Shown here one piece after another: positions 16,390 to 26,091 of a stretch of DNA of 64,000 nucleotides (positions within the stretch are counted from its first letter, which is position 1; each line of letters begins with the position of its first letter). A program made the position numbers and the translations under genes. Under the pieces are notes generated by a model. It did no database searches and was not told the DNA's origin. It was given only the letters and a program-made list of their open reading frames with translations. The DNA is from Lachnoclostridium sp. An131. Its GTDB lineage: Bacteria; Bacillota; Clostridia; Lachnospirales; Lachnospiraceae. The stretch lies in the NCBI RefSeq assembly GCF_002160825.1, contig NZ_NFLI01000007.1, positions 1 to 64,000 of the forward strand, read 5' to 3'.

Positions 16390-18795
16390 ATGGATAACAG
16401 GTTGTATGAGCTTATGAACTGGCCTCGGATTGAGGCGCTGGTGTACTCGGAGGAGGACGAGCCTCAGGAAATTCTCGGGCCGCACAAGACGGATGCGGGA
16501 ATTCTGGTTCAGGCCTTTCTGCCGACGGCAGTCAGGATGACGGCCGTGATCAGGAGCACGGGCAAGGAGTATGAGATGGAACTGGCTGACGAAGGCGGCT
16601 TTTTTGCGGCGCTGCTTCCGGGTAAGACGGTTCCGGAATATTTTTTCCGTGTGGAGTATGACAATGGGACAGTTCAGGAGCTGGAGGATGCCTACCGTTT
16701 CCAGCCAAAGGTATTTTCGGCGAAGGATCTGGACAAGTTTCAGGCGGGCATTCATTATACCTTGTATGAAAAAATGGGCGCGCATCCGATGACGGTAAAG
16801 GGCGTGGAGGGTACCTACTTTTCTGTATGGGCCCCAAATGCGTGCCGTGTCAGCGTGGTCGGAGATTTCAATCTCTGGGATGGACGGCGTCATCCTATGC
16901 GGCGCATTGAAGAGGCAGGGATTTTTGAGCTTTTTATTCCCGGAATTGGGCCGGGAGCCTGCTATAAATATGAGATCAAGACGAAGAGCGGCCTTCCGAT
17001 GCTGAAGGCGGATCCTTATGCAAATGCGGCGGAGCTTCGTCCCAATACGGCTTCCATTGTCGCAGATTTGTCCGGCTTTGAGTGGACAGACGGCGGATGG
17101 ATGGAGAAGAGAAAGAAGACGGATTACAGGAAAGAGCCGGTCCTGATCTATGAGGTGCATCTGGGCTCCTGGAAGAAGCCGGAATCCGAAGAGCCGGAGG
17201 ATGAACCGGTAACGCCGGCGGAGACGCGGGAATTTTACAATTACCGGGAGATCGCCCCGATGCTTGCCGGGTACGTGAAGGATATGGGATATACCCATGT
17301 GGAGCTGATGCCGATCATGGAGCATCCGCTGGATGAATCCTGGGGTTACCAGGTGACGGGATATTATGCGCCTACGGCCCGGTACGGCTCCCCGCAGGAC
17401 TTCATGTATTTTATGAACTATATGCACAGCCAGGGAATCGGCGTGATTCTGGACTGGGTGCCCGCCCATTTCCCGAGAGACACCTTTGGACTGGCAGCCT
17501 TTGACGGCACCTGCCTGTATGAGCATCTGGATCCCCGGAAGGGCAGCCATCCCCACTGGGGCACTCTGATCTACAATTACGGCCGGCCTCAGGTGAAAAA
17601 CTTCCTGATTGCCAATGCCCTGTACTGGACAGAGGTTTATCATGCAGACGGCATCCGCATGGACGCAGTGGCCTCGATGCTGTATCTGGATTATGGAAAA
17701 AATGACGGAGAGTGGGTGCCGAACATCTACGGCGGAAAGGAAAACCTGGAGGCAGTAGAGTTTTTGAAGCATCTGAATTCCATTTTTAAGAAGCGCAAGG
17801 ACGGAGCGCTCCTGATTGCAGAGGAGTCTACAGCCTGGCCGAAGGTGACGGGTCCGGTGGAGGATGACGGGCTTGGATTTGATTTCAAGTGGAATATGGG
17901 ATGGATGAATGACTTCCTGGGCTATATGCACTATGATCCGGTGTTCCGTTCCTGGCATCACGGCGAGCTGACCTTCAGTATGATTTATGCTTACAGTGAG
18001 AATTTCATCCTGAGCCTGTCCCATGACGAGGTGGTGCACGGAAAAGGAACGCTCGTGGGAAAGATGCCGGGCGACCGGGATTCGAAGCTTGACAACCTGC
18101 GGGCTGCATACGGCTTTATGATGATGCATCCGGGAAAGAAGCTTCTGTTTATGGGCCAGGAGTTTGCGACCTTTGACGAGTGGAATGAGAAGGAAAGCCT
18201 GGAGTGGGAGCTGCTCCAGTATCAGGATCATGGAAATATGCGGGAATACGTGAAGGCGCTGAATCATTTCTGCCTGGAGCATCCGGCTCTTTATGAGCTG
18301 GATCATGATCCGGACGGCTTCACCTGGATCAACAATATTTCTGCAAATGAAAACATGCTGGTGTTTACGCGCCAGTCCAGGAAGCCGGAGGAAACTCTGC
18401 TTGTGGTCTGCAACTTCTCTCCGCTGGTATATGAGAAGCATAAGATCGGAGTTCCCTTCGAGGGCCGGTATAAAGAGATCTTTAACAGCGACAGCGAAGT
18501 TTTCGGTGGAACGGACGTACTCAATAAGCGTGCGAAGCGTTCTAAGAAATCGGAATGCGACGGACGGGAGGACTCCATTGAGATAACAGTGCCGCCTATG
18601 GGAATCGCCGTATTTTCCTGTATGCAGGAGAAGGCGCCAGCGAAGGCTCCGGCGAAGAAGACTGCAGCAGTCCAGGAGAAGACTCCGGCGAAGAAGGCTG
18701 CAGCAGTCCAGGAGAAGGCTCCGGCGAAGAAGGGCGTGGAAGAAAAAGAAGGCGCCCAGGCACAGGGAAAGAAAGGACGCGGTAAGAAAGCATGA
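16390..18795 (+). CDS. glgB: 1,4-alpha-glucan branching enzyme with Lys/Ala/Pro-rich tail
   Basis: An 801-residue GH13 enzyme with two N-terminal beta-sandwich modules (about 1-110 and 120-225, the second with FSVWAPNACRVSVVGDFNLW) and the catalytic barrel. The nucleophile is D425 (GIRMDAVAS), the acid/base E478 (LIAEEST) and the third acid D546 (LSHDEVVHGKG). It makes alpha-1,6 branches in glycogen. No other glg gene is nearby. The last 55 or so residues are a tail of EKAPAKK/AAVQEK repeats rich in Lys, Ala and Pro, absent from usual branching enzymes of 620-730 residues. It overlaps the mscS start by 4 bases. Confidence 0.95.
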   Translation: MDNRLYELMNWPRIEALVYSEEDEPQEILGPHKTDAGILVQAFLPTAVRMTAVIRSTGKEYEMELADEGGFFAALLPGKTVPEYFFRVEYDNGTVQELEDAYRFQPKVFSAKDLDKFQAGIHYTLYEKMGAHPMTVKGVEGTYFSVWAPNACRVSVVGDFNLWDGRRHPMRRIEEAGIFELFIPGIGPGACYKYEIKTKSGLPMLKADPYANAAELRPNTASIVADLSGFEWTDGGWMEKRKKTDYRKEPVLIYEVHLGSWKKPESEEPEDEPVTPAETREFYNYREIAPMLAGYVKDMGYTHVELMPIMEHPLDESWGYQVTGYYAPTARYGSPQDFMYFMNYMHSQGIGVILDWVPAHFPRDTFGLAAFDGTCLYEHLDPRKGSHPHWGTLIYNYGRPQVKNFLIANALYWTEVYHADGIRMDAVASMLYLDYGKNDGEWVPNIYGGKENLEAVEFLKHLNSIFKKRKDGALLIAEESTAWPKVTGPVEDDGLGFDFKWNMGWMNDFLGYMHYDPVFRSWHHGELTFSMIYAYSENFILSLSHDEVVHGKGTLVGKMPGDRDSKLDNLRAAYGFMMMHPGKKLLFMGQEFATFDEWNEKESLEWELLQYQDHGNMREYVKALNHFCLEHPALYELDHDPDGFTWINNISANENMLVFTRQSRKPEETLLVVCNFSPLVYEKHKIGVPFEGRYKEIFNSDSEVFGGTDVLNKRAKRSKKSECDGREDSIEITVPPMGIAVFSCMQEKAPAKAPAKKTAAVQEKTPAKKAAAVQEKAPAKKGVEEKEGAQAQGKKGRGKKA
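18662..18733 (+). repeat. 36-bp tandem repeat in the glgB tail
   Basis: Two near-identical 36-bp units starting CTGCAGCAGTCCAGGAGAAG (18662 and 18698), with degenerate half-units on both sides. They encode AAVQEK(T/A)PAKK(A/G). Such tracts can change copy number by slippage. Confidence 0.75.
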
Positions 18796-19691
18796 GATAT
18801 CTGGCCGCTGTGACAACGGAAATGTCAGAGGAGCTGCAGTCGGAGCTTACACAGATGACGGAGCAGATCAGCAGGACGCAGGAGTATCTGGACAGGTATC
18901 TGCCGTCGGTTATCAGCTTCGGGCTCCGGCTCGTGCTGGCAGTGATTGCATTTCTGATAGGAAGCAGGGTTATCAAGATTCTGCGCAAAATTGTCCGCCG
19001 TTCCATGGAACGGGCGGGAGCCGATGTGGGAGTGATTCAGTTTCTGGATTCCCTTTTGAAGGTGATGCTGTATTTTATACTCATTATGCTCCTGGCTTCC
19101 GGCTTCGGCGTGGATACCACGTCGGTCATGGCGCTGGTGGGCTCTGCAGGACTGACTGTCGGCCTGGCCTTTCAGGGCAGTCTTTCCAATTTTGCGGGCG
19201 GAGTGCTGATTCTTCTGATCAAGCCCTTCCGTGTGGGAGATTACATTATCTATGTGAACGATAATCTGGAAGGAACCGTTTCGGAAATTCAGATGTTCTA
19301 TACGATTCTTCTGACTGTGGACAACCGCAGAGTCGTGATTCCAAACGGCGTGCTGTCCAATAACAGCCTGGTCAATGTGAGCGCTCAGGACAAGCGGAGG
19401 CTGGATATCGACGTGGGAATCGGATATTCCTCCGATCTGAAGCTGGCCCGGGATCTTTGTGAAGGGCTCATAGATGAAAACGAGAAGATCCTGAAGGAGG
19501 AAGAGCATCTGGTCGTGGTGGACAGCCTGGCGGACAGCGCTGTGATGCTGAAGCTGCGCTTCTGGGTGCGCCCGGAGGATTACTGGACCACAAAATGGAA
19601 GATCACAGAGGATGTGAAGCTTCTGTTTGACGCAAATGGAATCGAAATTCCGTACAATCAGATGGACGTGAATATAAAAAAGACAGATTAA
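18792..19691 (+). CDS. mscS: small-conductance mechanosensitive channel, MscS family
   Basis: A 299-residue protein with three predicted membrane helices (about 38-62, 82-104 and 110-140). The last is the pore helix with the glycine/alanine pattern VGSAGLTVGLAFQGSLSNFA, followed by the MscS beta domain (KPFRVGDYIIY, then RRVVIPNGVLSNNSLVN) and a C-terminal alpha/beta domain. It opens under membrane tension to release solutes after osmotic downshock. The length matches Escherichia coli MscS (286). It is translationally coupled to glgB (ATGA overlap) and ended by a terminator 9 bases after the stop. Confidence 0.93.
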   Translation: MRYLAAVTTEMSEELQSELTQMTEQISRTQEYLDRYLPSVISFGLRLVLAVIAFLIGSRVIKILRKIVRRSMERAGADVGVIQFLDSLLKVMLYFILIMLLASGFGVDTTSVMALVGSAGLTVGLAFQGSLSNFAGGVLILLIKPFRVGDYIIYVNDNLEGTVSEIQMFYTILLTVDNRRVVIPNGVLSNNSLVNVSAQDKRRLDIDVGIGYSSDLKLARDLCEGLIDENEKILKEEEHLVVVDSLADSAVMLKLRFWVRPEDYWTTKWKITEDVKLLFDANGIEIPYNQMDVNIKKTD

Positions 19692-19700
19692 AAGGAAGAG

Positions 19701-19742
19701 CGGACAGCTCCTGCCGGCAGCGGCGGAGACTGTCCGTTTTTC
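19701..19742 (+). terminator. terminator after mscS
   Basis: CGGACAG (19701-19707) pairs with CTGTCCG (19730-19736), followed by TTTTTC. Confidence 0.85.
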
Positions 19743-19763
19743 ATTTCCGCAGCAGATGCTGAA

Positions 19764-19992
19764 ATTTGTATTTAATTGTAAAGAATACAAATTCACAGCG
19801 GATTTTCACGGATTCTGGAAAAATACCGGATAAATCTGCGGAGAGCTATTGACAGTTTGTGCAGTTTGTTGTATAAGTAAACTGTAGTGTCCTGATAAAA
19901 GATAATATAACGGAAGAGACTTGAAATAATAGAGAGGATTCCGTGAAAATAGCGGGATACAAAAAAATACAAGTGAAAATAATACAATACAA
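19764..19992 (+). promoter_or_regulatory. araR promoter with candidate AraR sites
   Basis: The promoter is TTGACA (19849-19854), 17 bases, TATAAG (19872-19877). Upstream, ATTTGTATT (19764-19772) and AATACAAAT (19784-19792) form a 9-bp inverted repeat. TTGTAT recurs at 19869-19874 across the -10, and ATACAA occurs four times between 19957 and 19992. The TTGTAT/ATACAA half-site resembles the ATTTGT/ACAAAT core of known AraR operators. Autoregulation is inferred. Confidence 0.6.
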
Positions 19993-20015
19993 GTATTCAG
20001 CGGGAACGAAGGAAT

Positions 20016-21101
20016 ATGCCGAAATATCAGGAGATAGCCAGGTGGCTGGAGCAGGGGATCTGTGATGGAAGGTATCTTTCAGGACAAAAGCTTCCTTCTG
20101 AGCAGGCCTTGAGAGAACAGTTCGGCGTGAGCCGCCAGACGGTGAGAAGGGCTCTGGAGGTTCTGGAGGACGAAGGACTCGTGTATGGACGCCAGGGAAG
20201 CGGAACCTTTGTGGCGGACCAGGAAGCGGAAGAAAATGCGAAAAGCCGCCAGATTGCTGTGGTGACAACCTATGTAGACAATTATATATTTCCCAGAATC
20301 ATTCAGGGGGTTGAAAGCGTTCTTTCCCGCGAAGGATTTCAGGTTCAGATTTCTTTTACGAATAACCGGCTTCAGAAGGAGGGGGAAATCCTGGAGAACC
20401 TGATGAATCAGGAGCTCAGGGGGATGATTATCGAGGCGACGAAGAGCGCGCTTCCGAATCCGAATATTCCTCTGTACCGCTGCCTTCTGGAAAAGGGAGT
20501 ACAGATTCTCTTTCTGAACAGCGGATATCCGGAGCTGGACTGTCCGGTGGTGGCGTTGGATGATGTGGAAGCCGGCAGATGCGCGGCCCGTTTCCTTCTG
20601 GATATGGGGCACACAGAGCTGGGCGGCATCTTCAAATCCGACGATGGGCAGGGGCGGCTGCGCTACCAGGGCTTCTTAAGCGAGATCCGCAGCGCAGGAC
20701 TTCAGACAGAGGACGATCAGTTCGTCTGGTACGATACAGGAGATATCGGAAGCTTTGCGCGGATGGAGAGGCGGTTTCTGGAGAGGCTGGCAGACTGCAC
20801 TGCAGTGTTCTGCTATAATGACAGCGCTGCGGTGGAGCTTATGGAGCTTCTCGGAAAGAATGGAATCCGGGTTCCGGAGGATCTTTCTATTGTGAGTGTG
20901 GACGATACGGATCTGGCCCTGTATGGCGATGTAGGTCTGACCTCAGTCCATCATCCCAAGGAGGAGCTTGGGAAAAAGGCTGCGGAAATCATGCTTTCGA
21001 TGCTTCGGAGAAAAGGAAGGCAGAGAAGCATTCCGGTTGCAGGATATGAATTTGGCGTCTGGCTGGCCCGGCGGGATTCGGTCAGACGGCTTAATAAATA
21101 A
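20016..21101 (+). CDS. araR: arabinose operon repressor AraR (GntR/LacI hybrid)
   Basis: A 361-residue regulator with an N-terminal GntR winged helix (about 1-70; LPSEQALREQFGVSRQTVRR, then RQGSGTFV) joined to a LacI/periplasmic-binding-like effector domain (about 78-361; IAVVTTYVDNYIFPRIIQGV). This exact combination defines AraR, which is released from DNA by L-arabinose. Its gene has its own promoter with repeated TTGTAT/ATACAA half-sites and is followed after 19 bases by araA, so regulator and enzyme likely share a transcript. The start at 20016 has a GAACGAAGGA site. Confidence 0.92.
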   Translation: MPKYQEIARWLEQGICDGRYLSGQKLPSEQALREQFGVSRQTVRRALEVLEDEGLVYGRQGSGTFVADQEAEENAKSRQIAVVTTYVDNYIFPRIIQGVESVLSREGFQVQISFTNNRLQKEGEILENLMNQELRGMIIEATKSALPNPNIPLYRCLLEKGVQILFLNSGYPELDCPVVALDDVEAGRCAARFLLDMGHTELGGIFKSDDGQGRLRYQGFLSEIRSAGLQTEDDQFVWYDTGDIGSFARMERRFLERLADCTAVFCYNDSAAVELMELLGKNGIRVPEDLSIVSVDDTDLALYGDVGLTSVHHPKEELGKKAAEIMLSMLRRKGRQRSIPVAGYEFGVWLARRDSVRRLNK

Positions 21102-21120
21102 AAGCATGGAGGTAAGCAAA

Positions 21121-22608
21121 GTGAAAAGCTATAAATTTTGGTTTGCGACAGGGTCGCAGGATCTGTATGGAGATGAATGCCTTGCACATGTGGCGGAGCA
21201 TTCCAGAAGGATCGTGGATTATCTGAATCAGTCGGGAAAGCTTCCCTATGAAGTCGTATGGAAGCCGACGCTGATCACAAACGAGCTGATCCGCCGGACC
21301 TTCAACGAAGCGAACATGGATGAGGAGTGCGCGGGCGTTATTACCTGGATGCACACCTTCTCTCCGGCGAAGTCCTGGATCCTGGGACTCCAGGAATACA
21401 GGAAGCCGCTGCTTCATCTGCATACGCAGTTCAACCAGGAGATCCCTTATGACACGATCGATATGGATTTCATGAATGAGAACCAGTCTGCTCATGGAGA
21501 CCGCGAATACGGGCACATCGTAACGCGCATGGGAATCGAGCGGAAGGTCATCGCAGGCTACTGGGCGGATGAGAAGGTGATTGAGAGGATTGCTGCCTGG
21601 ATGCGTACGGCGGTGGGCATTATGGAGAGCAGCCATATCCGGGTGGTCCGTGTAGCTGACAATATGCGCAATGTAGCCGTGACGGAGGGCGACAAGGTCG
21701 AGGCTCAGATCAAATTCGGGTGGGAGATCGACGCCTATCCGGTTAATGAGATTGCGGAATATGTGCAGGCGGTGTCCAAAGGAGACATCGACGCTCTGGT
21801 AGAGGAGTATTACAGCAAGTATGAGATTCTTCTGGAGGGCAGAGACGAAAAGGAATTCCGGGAGCATGTGGCCGTGCAGGCCGGCATTGAGATCGGGTTT
21901 GAGCGCTTCCTGAAGGAAAAGAATTATCAGGCGGTTGTCACCCATTTCGGAGATCTTGGAGCCCTGAAGCAGCTTCCGGGCCTTGCTATCCAGCGTCTGA
22001 TGGAAAAGGGCTATGGCTTCGGCGGAGAGGGCGACTGGAAGACTGCCGCGATGGTACGCCTGATGAAGATTATGACAGAGGGCGTAAAGGATGCGAAGGG
22101 AACCTCCTTTATGGAGGATTATACATACAATCTGGTTCCGGGTAAGGAGGGAATCCTGCAGGCTCATATGCTGGAGGTATGCCCGTCGATTGCAGACGGC
22201 CCCATCGGCATTAAGGTACAGCCTCTGAGTATGGGAGACAGAGAGGATCCGGCCCGCCTGGTGTTTACGGCGAAGGAAGGACCCGCCATCGCAGCTTCCC
22301 TGATTGATCTGGGAACCCGCTTCCGCCTGATTGTGAACAGCGTAGACTGCAAAAAGACAGAGAAGCCGATGCCGAAGCTTCCGGTGGCGACAGCGTTCTG
22401 GACGCCGCAGCCGAGCCTGACGACAGGGGCAGAATGCTGGATTCTGGCCGGCGGAGCGCATCACACGGCGTTCTCCTACGATCTGACTGCGGAGCAGCTC
22501 GGAGACTGGGGAGAAGCGATGGGCATAGAGGTGGTATATATCGACAAGGACACTACAGTCCGGGGACTGAAGAATGAGTTGCGCTGGAATGCGGCAGCGT
22601 TCAGATAA
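21121..22608 (+). CDS. araA: L-arabinose isomerase
   Basis: A 495-residue protein matching AraA (WFATGSQDLYG near the start). The four metal/catalytic residues correspond to those of Escherichia coli AraA: E303, E332, H349 and H448 (in GGAHHTAFS). It converts L-arabinose to L-ribulose in the cytosol with Mn2+. The GTG start at 21121 has GGAGG 8 bases upstream; an in-frame ATG at 21106 precedes that site and is less likely. The next gene, 27 bases on, is a ribulokinase-like kinase. No araD is in the window. Confidence 0.96.
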   Translation: MKSYKFWFATGSQDLYGDECLAHVAEHSRRIVDYLNQSGKLPYEVVWKPTLITNELIRRTFNEANMDEECAGVITWMHTFSPAKSWILGLQEYRKPLLHLHTQFNQEIPYDTIDMDFMNENQSAHGDREYGHIVTRMGIERKVIAGYWADEKVIERIAAWMRTAVGIMESSHIRVVRVADNMRNVAVTEGDKVEAQIKFGWEIDAYPVNEIAEYVQAVSKGDIDALVEEYYSKYEILLEGRDEKEFREHVAVQAGIEIGFERFLKEKNYQAVVTHFGDLGALKQLPGLAIQRLMEKGYGFGGEGDWKTAAMVRLMKIMTEGVKDAKGTSFMEDYTYNLVPGKEGILQAHMLEVCPSIADGPIGIKVQPLSMGDREDPARLVFTAKEGPAIAASLIDLGTRFRLIVNSVDCKKTEKPMPKLPVATAFWTPQPSLTTGAECWILAGGAHHTAFSYDLTAEQLGDWGEAMGIEVVYIDKDTTVRGLKNELRWNAAAFR

Positions 22609-22635
22609 TGAAACATGATTGAAGGAGGATATGAT

Positions 22636-24231
22636 ATGAGTGGTATCAGAGAAGCAGTGGTAAACGGACAGACGACCCTGGGCATCGAGCTTGGCTCTAC
22701 CAGAATCAAGGCGGTTCTGATTGACAGCAGCTATAAGGTAATTGCTTCAGGAAGCTGGGACTGGGAGAATCAGCTGGAGAACGGTGTGTGGACCTATTCC
22801 ATGGAGCAGGTCCGCGAGGGACTTCAGGGAAGCTATAAGGCCCTGAAGGAGGATGTAAAGGAGAAATACGGAGTTACGCTGACAAAGATCGGCGCCATCG
22901 GAATCAGCGCCATGATGCATGGTTATCTGGTATTCGATAAGGACGGAAAGCTGCTTGCTCCGTTCCGTACCTGGAGAAATACGATGACGGCCCAGGCAGC
23001 CTCTGAGCTGATTGAGCTGTTCCAGTACAATATTCCGCAGCGCTGGAGCATTGCCCACCTGTATCATTCGACTCTGAATGGGGAGGCTCATGTGGCTGAC
23101 ATCGATTTTATGACGACTCTGGCAGGCTATATCCACTGGCAGCTGACAGGCGAGAAGACCATCGGAGTGTGCGAGGCGTCCGGTATGTTCCCGATCGATC
23201 CTGCCACGAAGCAGTTTAACGCAAAGATGCTGGATCAGTTCCAGGCTCTGATTGCAGATAAAAATTATTCCTGGAAGATCAGCGAAATCCTGCCGAAGGT
23301 GCAGAGTGCGGGAGAGGTTGCCGGAAGGCTGACAGAGGCCGGAGCAAGGCTTTTGGATCCGGAGGGAGATCTGGAGCCGGGAATCCCCTGCTGCCCGCCG
23401 GAGGGCGACGCCGGAACGGGCATGGCGGCTACAAACAGCGTACGGCCGCGTACCGGAAATATCTCCGCCGGAACCTCTGTGTTTGCGATGATCGTGCTGG
23501 AGCATGAGCTGAAAAAGGTGCATGAGGAGCTGGATATGATTATGACTCCGGACGGAAGCCCGGTGGCGATGGTACACTGCAACAACTGTACCTCCGATCT
23601 GAATGCCTGGGTGGGGCTCTTTAAGGAATTCGCGGAGACCTTCGGCATGGAGATCGATATGAACGATTTGTTTGGAAAGCTGTATAACAAGGCCCTGGAG
23701 GGAGACGCCGACTGCGGCGGCCTGCTGGCTTACAATTATTTCTCCGGCGAGCATCTGACGGGCTTTGAGGAAGGAAGACCCCTGTTTGTCCGGACTCCGG
23801 ATTCCAGATTTACGCTGGCGAATTTCATGCGCACGCATCTGTTTACCTGCCTGGGCGCTCTGAAGACCGGCCTTGATATCCTGTTTAAGGAGGAGGGCGT
23901 CGAAGCGGATGAGGTGCTGGGACACGGCGGTCTGTTCAAGACAAAGGGCGTAGGCCAGAAGATCGTGGCGGCAGCTATGGATGTGCCGGTAGTCGTGATG
24001 GAGACGGCAGGAGAAGGCGGAGCCTGGGGAATCGCCCTTCTGGCGGATTACATGAAGGAAAGAAAGGACGGGGAAAGCCTGGGAGATTTCCTTGCAGACC
24101 GCGTATTTGCAGGAGAAAAGGGCGAAAAGGTATGGCCGGACAAGGACGATGTGGCAAGCTTTGACGAGTTCCTGGTACGCTATACAGAGGGACTTGCGAT
24201 TGAGCGCGCTGCAGTGGAGCACCTGCATTAA
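22636..24231 (+). CDS. FGGY family kinase, probable L-ribulokinase
   Basis: A 531-residue FGGY sugar kinase with the N-terminal ATPase fold ([16 protein letters not shown]) and the C-terminal half carrying [20 protein letters not shown] and [15 protein letters not shown]. It differs from classical AraB and resembles the alternative ribulokinase type (called AraK in clostridial studies) often annotated as xylulokinase-like. Its place directly after araA argues for phosphorylating L-ribulose. The start at 22636 follows AGGAGG by 7 bases. A strong terminator follows, closing the araR-araA-kinase operon. Substrate assignment rests on context. Confidence 0.85.
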   Translation: MSGIREAVVNGQTTLGIELGSTRIKAVLIDSSYKVIASGSWDWENQLENGVWTYSMEQVREGLQGSYKALKEDVKEKYGVTLTKIGAIGISAMMHGYLVFDKDGKLLAPFRTWRNTMTAQAASELIELFQYNIPQRWSIAHLYHSTLNGEAHVADIDFMTTLAGYIHWQLTGEKTIGVCEASGMFPIDPATKQFNAKMLDQFQALIADKNYSWKISEILPKVQSAGEVAGRLTEAGARLLDPEGDLEPGIPCCPPEGDAGTGMAATNSVRPRTGNISAGTSVFAMIVLEHELKKVHEELDMIMTPDGSPVAMVHCNNCTSDLNAWVGLFKEFAETFGMEIDMNDLFGKLYNKALEGDADCGGLLAYNYFSGEHLTGFEEGRPLFVRTPDSRFTLANFMRTHLFTCLGALKTGLDILFKEEGVEADEVLGHGGLFKTKGVGQKIVAAAMDVPVVVMETAGEGGAWGIALLADYMKERKDGESLGDFLADRVFAGEKGEKVWPDKDDVASFDEFLVRYTEGLAIERAAVEHLH

Positions 24232-24315
24232 AATCTGATGGAAAACAGGCTGCTGCCGTGAAAGGATTTGCGGCCTGTTGGAATATATTTGTGTATGGTA
24301 ACCTTGAGGAAAGAG

Positions 24316-24344
24316 GATGCCGCTGTGGCGGCATCTTCTTTTTC
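24316..24344 (+). terminator. terminator of the ara operon
   Basis: GATGCCGC (24316-24323) and GCGGCATC (24328-24335) around a TGTG loop, followed by TTCTTTTTC. Confidence 0.85.
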
Positions 24345-24409
24345 CGTAAGGAAAATCGGACGCGGGCAGGGGACATTGATGTCTGCGGAAGAAACGGGGA
24401 GTTTGGGAT

Positions 24410-26023
24410 ATGCTGAAAGTGTTTTTGGTGGAAGATGAGGTCGTGATGCGGGAGGGCATCAAGAATAATATCAACTGGGAGCAGGAGGGCTTTTCCTTTG
24501 TAGGTGAGGCGAGTGACGGGGAGCTGGCCTACCCTTTGATTCAAAAGACAAAGCCGGATATCCTGATCACAGATATCAAGATGCCTTTTATGGATGGGCT
24601 GGAGCTCTCACGGCTGGTGAAGCAGGAGCTTCCGGACATCAAAATTCTGATCTTAAGCGGCTACGATGAGTTTGAATATGCAAAGGAGGCCATCAGCATC
24701 GGAATTACAGATTATCTCGTAAAGCCGATTGCGGGAGCAAAGCTTCTGGAGGCTGTGAAGAAGGTAGGAAAGAAGATAGAGGAAGAGCAGCAGCAGAAGA
24801 AGTTTCTGGAGACCTTTGAGAAGGAGCGGATGGAGAATACCCAGCTGGCCCGCCAGAAATTTTTCCGGAAGCTGGTCTCAGGGCAGTATCCGGTGTCAGC
24901 GCTTCTGAAGGAGGGACGGGACGCCGGCTTTGATCTGGCTGCAAAAAGCTATAATATTATTTTGTTTCAGCTCTTTGCAGGAGGAGAGGAAACCGGCTAT
25001 TCGGAGGAGCTGAATACGCTTACCCGCTCTATCGAAGAGATGACGGATCAGATGCCGGAGGTGCTGATGGTGGAGCTGGGGCTGGAAGGCTGGGCCTTTC
25101 TTTTGAAGGGAAGCGAAGAAAAATCAGCAGGCGAAGCGGAGCGGGAGCTTCTGGACCGGCTTTTCGCGGCGATCTTTTCTGTCCGGGGAGTCAAATATTT
25201 TGGCGGTGTGGGGCAGGAGGTAGAGCGCTTAAGCGAACTGAACCGCTGCTTTGAGGAAGCCAGCCGTGCCTTTGCCTTCCGTTATCTGAAAAAACGCAAT
25301 CAGATTGTGAGAAGCTCTGAGACGCCGGCCGGGGAAGCTGATCAGGAAACGATGGCTTTAGGCACACTGAGCGCAGGAAAGCTGGACCGGAGGGTGGTAG
25401 AGAGCTTTTTAAAGACCGGGCTGAAGGGGGAGGTCACCCATTTTGTGGAGGAATACTTTGCCAGCCTCGGTGAAAAAAATATCCAGTCTCTGATGTTCCG
25501 CCAGTATGTGACGATGGATACCTACTTTGCGGCCTCAGGAATTCTGGAAGAGATGGGCTGCGAGCCGGGAATTCTGGCAGAACGCTGCGGTGACTTTCAG
25601 AAAATGCCGGAGATCTTCTCATCACTGGAGGTGACCGAGGATTACCTGAAGAAGGTGCTGGAGACAGCCGTGGAGCTGCGGGAGGGCATGTCGCAGAAAA
25701 AGTACAGCTCCCTTTTGAAGGACGCCCGGGCCTATATTGAGAAGAATTATGATAATGAGGAGATTTCCCTGAATACAGTGGCGGCTTCTGTGAACCTAAG
25801 CCCCAACCATTTCAGTACGATTTTCAGCCAGGAGACGGGGAGAACCTTTATAGAATACCTGACCTCCGTACGCATGGAAAAGGCGAAGGAGCTGCTGCGC
25901 ACAACCTCCATGAAAACGGCGGAGATTGCATTTGCGGTGGGATATAAGGATGCTCATTATTTCAGCTATCTGTTTAAAAAGACGCAGGAGTGCACACCCA
26001 GGGAATTCCGGGCCAGGGTATAG
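24410..26023 (+). CDS. YesN-type response regulator (AraC output)
   Basis: A 537-residue response regulator. The receiver domain (1-120) has phospho-acceptor D55 in ITDIKMPFMDG and the lysine in YLVKPI. A long middle region (about 130-420) lacks a recognisable fold, and the C-terminus is an AraC pair of helix-turn-helices (about 435-535; SLNTVAASVNLSPNHFSTIF, then IAFAVGYKDAHYFSYLFKK). Such regulators activate nearby sugar transporter operons. It is paired with the histidine kinase gene 68 bases downstream, and the candidate target is the ABC operon at 27.7 kb, which has 11-bp-spaced direct repeats. Confidence 0.92.
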   Translation: MLKVFLVEDEVVMREGIKNNINWEQEGFSFVGEASDGELAYPLIQKTKPDILITDIKMPFMDGLELSRLVKQELPDIKILILSGYDEFEYAKEAISIGITDYLVKPIAGAKLLEAVKKVGKKIEEEQQQKKFLETFEKERMENTQLARQKFFRKLVSGQYPVSALLKEGRDAGFDLAAKSYNIILFQLFAGGEETGYSEELNTLTRSIEEMTDQMPEVLMVELGLEGWAFLLKGSEEKSAGEAERELLDRLFAAIFSVRGVKYFGGVGQEVERLSELNRCFEEASRAFAFRYLKKRNQIVRSSETPAGEADQETMALGTLSAGKLDRRVVESFLKTGLKGEVTHFVEEYFASLGEKNIQSLMFRQYVTMDTYFAASGILEEMGCEPGILAERCGDFQKMPEIFSSLEVTEDYLKKVLETAVELREGMSQKKYSSLLKDARAYIEKNYDNEEISLNTVAASVNLSPNHFSTIFSQETGRTFIEYLTSVRMEKAKELLRTTSMKTAEIAFAVGYKDAHYFSYLFKKTQECTPREFRARV

Positions 26024-26091
26024 GCGGGCCAGGCTGAAAGGCCGCGCAGGGGGGAGCGGATCAGCCGGAAGGCCGAAGGGAAGGAGAAGGT

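Noticed and set aside
16333-18816. 827-codon minus-strand ORF opposite glgB
   Set aside because: It is the antisense of a clear GH13 gene with all catalytic motifs; its protein is Leu/Arg/His-rich without domains and it has no ribosome site. Long antisense frames come from codon bias.
21091-22464. 457-codon minus-strand ORF opposite araA
   Set aside because: Antisense shadow of araA, whose active-site residues are all present.
22747-24474. 575-codon minus-strand ORF opposite the FGGY kinase gene
   Set aside because: Antisense shadow of a well-supported kinase gene and no recognisable motif.
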